Shown here: positions 5,143 through 6,326 of the stretch, one piece after another | Layout: the number at the start of each line of letters is the position of its first letter | How positions within the stretch are numbered: the first letter of the stretch is position 1 | NCBI GenBank assembly: GCA_000999175.1 | Contig: LCJJ01000027.1 | Span: 1-6,326, forward strand | Direction: 5' to 3' | Length of the DNA: 6,326 nucleotides | From: Parcubacteria group bacterium GW2011_GWB1_44_7 | GTDB taxonomy: Bacteria > Patescibacteria > Paceibacteria > UBA9973 > DSPV01 | Position numbers and translations under genes: made by a program | The notes under the pieces: model-generated | Seen by the model: the letters and a program-made list of their open reading frames with translations, nothing else | Databases searched by the model: none | Told to the model about the DNA's origin: nothing

Positions 5143-6326
5143 ATGGAAACCCGACAAACAGCCCGAGAAAAATTCAAAACTCCCGAGGAGGAGTTGGATT
5201 TTTTGCGCGCCGAAGTGGGGCGGCGCGAGCGCGAGCTGAAGGAAAATAATGTTGAGAGCTCCCGTGAGCAAATTGCCCAAGAAGAAGTGAAGCGCTACCG
5301 TGAGACGCCGGCGGAGGCCGTGCTTCACGAAAGCCACCATTTACCCGAAGCAGAGGCGGAAGGCCTGGCGCTCGGTTTATCGCCGGAACCGCATGACCGG
5401 CAAATGATGGAATTGATTCAAATTATTCGCGCCAAAGGCATCAAGAACGCCATGACGGTGGTGGCCCGGCTCCGCAATCCGCATTTGGACGACGATTTTG
5501 AAAAATTTTTGGTTCAATTGGTTAAGGCAGGTTTTGACATCGGTTTGGGCAGAAAAAATTCTTTGTTCCGCGCTTTGCAGATGACGCTTTACGAAGTGAC
5601 TTTGCCGGAAGCGACAAAAGAAGACAAGCCGAAAACCTTGAAAGAACTTCTGTCGTCAATGGAGCAATTTTACGCCGGTATGCTCTCGGCGACCGATGAA
5701 AAATTAGCCGGCCCGAATTATTTCACTTTGGAATTGGCCGTGGAAAATCAAGGCAGTGAATTTATTTTTTACGCCGCCGTGCCCGATTCCAAAAAGAATC
5801 TTTTTGAAAAGCAAATTTTGTCAATTTTTCACAATGCTAAAATTGCCGAACGGAAAAACGATTACAATATTTTCAACGACACCGGCGCGGCCGTCGGTTC
5901 AACGGCCACGCTTCGTCACAATCCAATTTTTCCTTTAAAAACTTACGAACAATTTGACCACGACCCGCTTAATGTCATTTTGAACAGCTTTTCCAAAATC
6001 AACGAAACGGGCGAGGGGGCGGCCGTTCAGATAATTTTTAGTCCGGCTGGCGAGACATACCACAAGCGCTACAAGCACGCTCTTGACCAAATTGTCAAAG
6101 GCGAAAAAATCAGCAAAGCCACCGACATTCCCGGCACGGTCGGCGAACATCTTTGGAAATTCACCAGAGAGGCGGCGAAAGAACTGCTCGGTTCCTCCAA
6201 GAAAAAAGAAAAAGAGGAAGAAAAGAAAATCAAAGAGCCGCCGAAAATAGACGAAACGGCGGTGGAAAACATCAAGCAAAAAATCAGCGCGCCGATTATC
6301 AACGCCGGCATCCGGCTGATTGCCGC
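5143..6326 (+). CDS. N-terminal part of a CPR-type HerA/VirD4-like ATPase (3' end outside window)
   Basis: 394 residues are visible and the frame is open at the window edge. Residues 1-50 are highly charged and probably coiled coil (RAEVGRRERELKENN). Residues 60-135 (HESHHLPEAEAEG, IKNAMTVVARLRNPHLDDDF) and 190-305 (FTLELAV, DYNIFNDTG, LKTYEQF, DPLNVILNSFSKINE, GEGAAVQIIFSPAG) match the N-terminal regions I recall from long CPR proteins annotated as type IV secretion / conjugative DNA-transfer ATPases. A Lys/Glu-rich linker at 350-366 leads towards the unseen part. The Walker A and B motifs of the ATPase would lie downstream, so the enzymatic assignment rests on the N-terminal likeness alone. 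No membrane segment is seen in this part. An in-frame TGA directly before the ATG fixes the start at 5143 or later. The region is richer in G+C than the R-M island. Confidence 0.6.
   Translation, partial: METRQTAREKFKTPEEELDFLRAEVGRRERELKENNVESSREQIAQEEVKRYRETPAEAVLHESHHLPEAEAEGLALGLSPEPHDRQMMELIQIIRAKGIKNAMTVVARLRNPHLDDDFEKFLVQLVKAGFDIGLGRKNSLFRALQMTLYEVTLPEATKEDKPKTLKELLSSMEQFYAGMLSATDEKLAGPNYFTLELAVENQGSEFIFYAAVPDSKKNLFEKQILSIFHNAKIAERKNDYNIFNDTGAAVGSTATLRHNPIFPLKTYEQFDHDPLNVILNSFSKINETGEGAAVQIIFSPAGETYHKRYKHALDQIVKGEKISKATDIPGTVGEHLWKFTREAAKELLGSSKKKEKEEEKKIKEPPKIDETAVENIKQKISAPIINAGIRLIA

Noticed and set aside
5037..5249. A 70-codon plus-strand frame between the divergent genes.
   Set aside because: It overlaps the promoter and the start of the HerA/VirD4-like gene in another frame, and its C-terminal part is an Arg/Ala/Gly-rich shadow of that gene's codons.
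5014..5340. A 108-codon minus-strand frame opposite the ATPase gene start.
   Set aside because: It is antisense to the coiled-coil coding region, with no start signal or recognisable domain.
5935..6311. Two phenylalanine-rich minus-strand frames at the right end that look like membrane proteins.
   Set aside because: They are reverse complements of the Lys/Glu-rich linker of the ATPase gene; the hydrophobicity is an artefact of AAG/GAA codons read backwards.
1..6326. No TGA stop among eight visible genes or stubs, as in lineages that read TGA as glycine.
   Set aside because: Glycine is written with GGN throughout and the long genes (668 and 394 codons) have no in-frame TGA. In a recoded genome TGA would interrupt them often. 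TGA is simply disfavoured.

Overview
The window is a mosaic piece of a small bacterial genome, most likely a Patescibacteria / candidate phyla radiation (CPR, Parcubacteria-like) organism. This is an inference from three things. The right-hand gene looks like the N-terminal part of the large HerA/VirD4-like ATPases common in those genomes. A small CxxC/CxxC protein sits beside it. Translation starts generally lack a Shine-Dalgarno sequence, and several follow an A-rich spacer or sit right behind a TATAAT box. None of the eight stop codons seen is TGA, but no long gene has an in-frame TGA either, so the standard bacterial code fits.

Layout. (1) 1-2007, plus: the 3' part of a large, probably exported protein. 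It has the end of a beta-helix, an LCAT-like lipase/acyltransferase domain with a visible Ser-Asp-His triad, an Ig-like domain and a helical C-terminal module. (2) 2013-2363, plus: a small multi-pass membrane protein 5 nt behind the lipase. (3) 2371-4672, plus: a restriction-modification (R-M) island. A complete beta-class DNA methyltransferase (2495-3373) overlaps by 14 nt a complete PmeII-like PD-(D/E)xK restriction endonuclease (3360-4106), followed by an unrecognised 59-residue protein (4111-4290). On the left is a 35-codon stub (2383-2490) resembling the N-terminus of a different methyltransferase type. On the right is the C-terminal half of a TdeIII-like restriction endonuclease (4265-4672). 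(4) 4784-4987, minus: a 67-residue zinc-binding-type protein with its own terminator. (5) 5143-6326, plus, running off the window: the N-terminal 394 residues of the HerA/VirD4-like protein, probably from a leaderless transcript.

How it fits together. The simplest reading of the middle region is that one type II R-M system has replaced the centre of an older one. The older system's methyltransferase start and endonuclease end remain as stubs around a complete PmeII-like pair. The low G+C of this island relative to the right-hand gene supports horizontal acquisition. The outer genes (exported lipase, membrane protein, DNA-transfer-type ATPase) belong to the cell surface or DNA traffic and have no evident functional tie to the R-M island.
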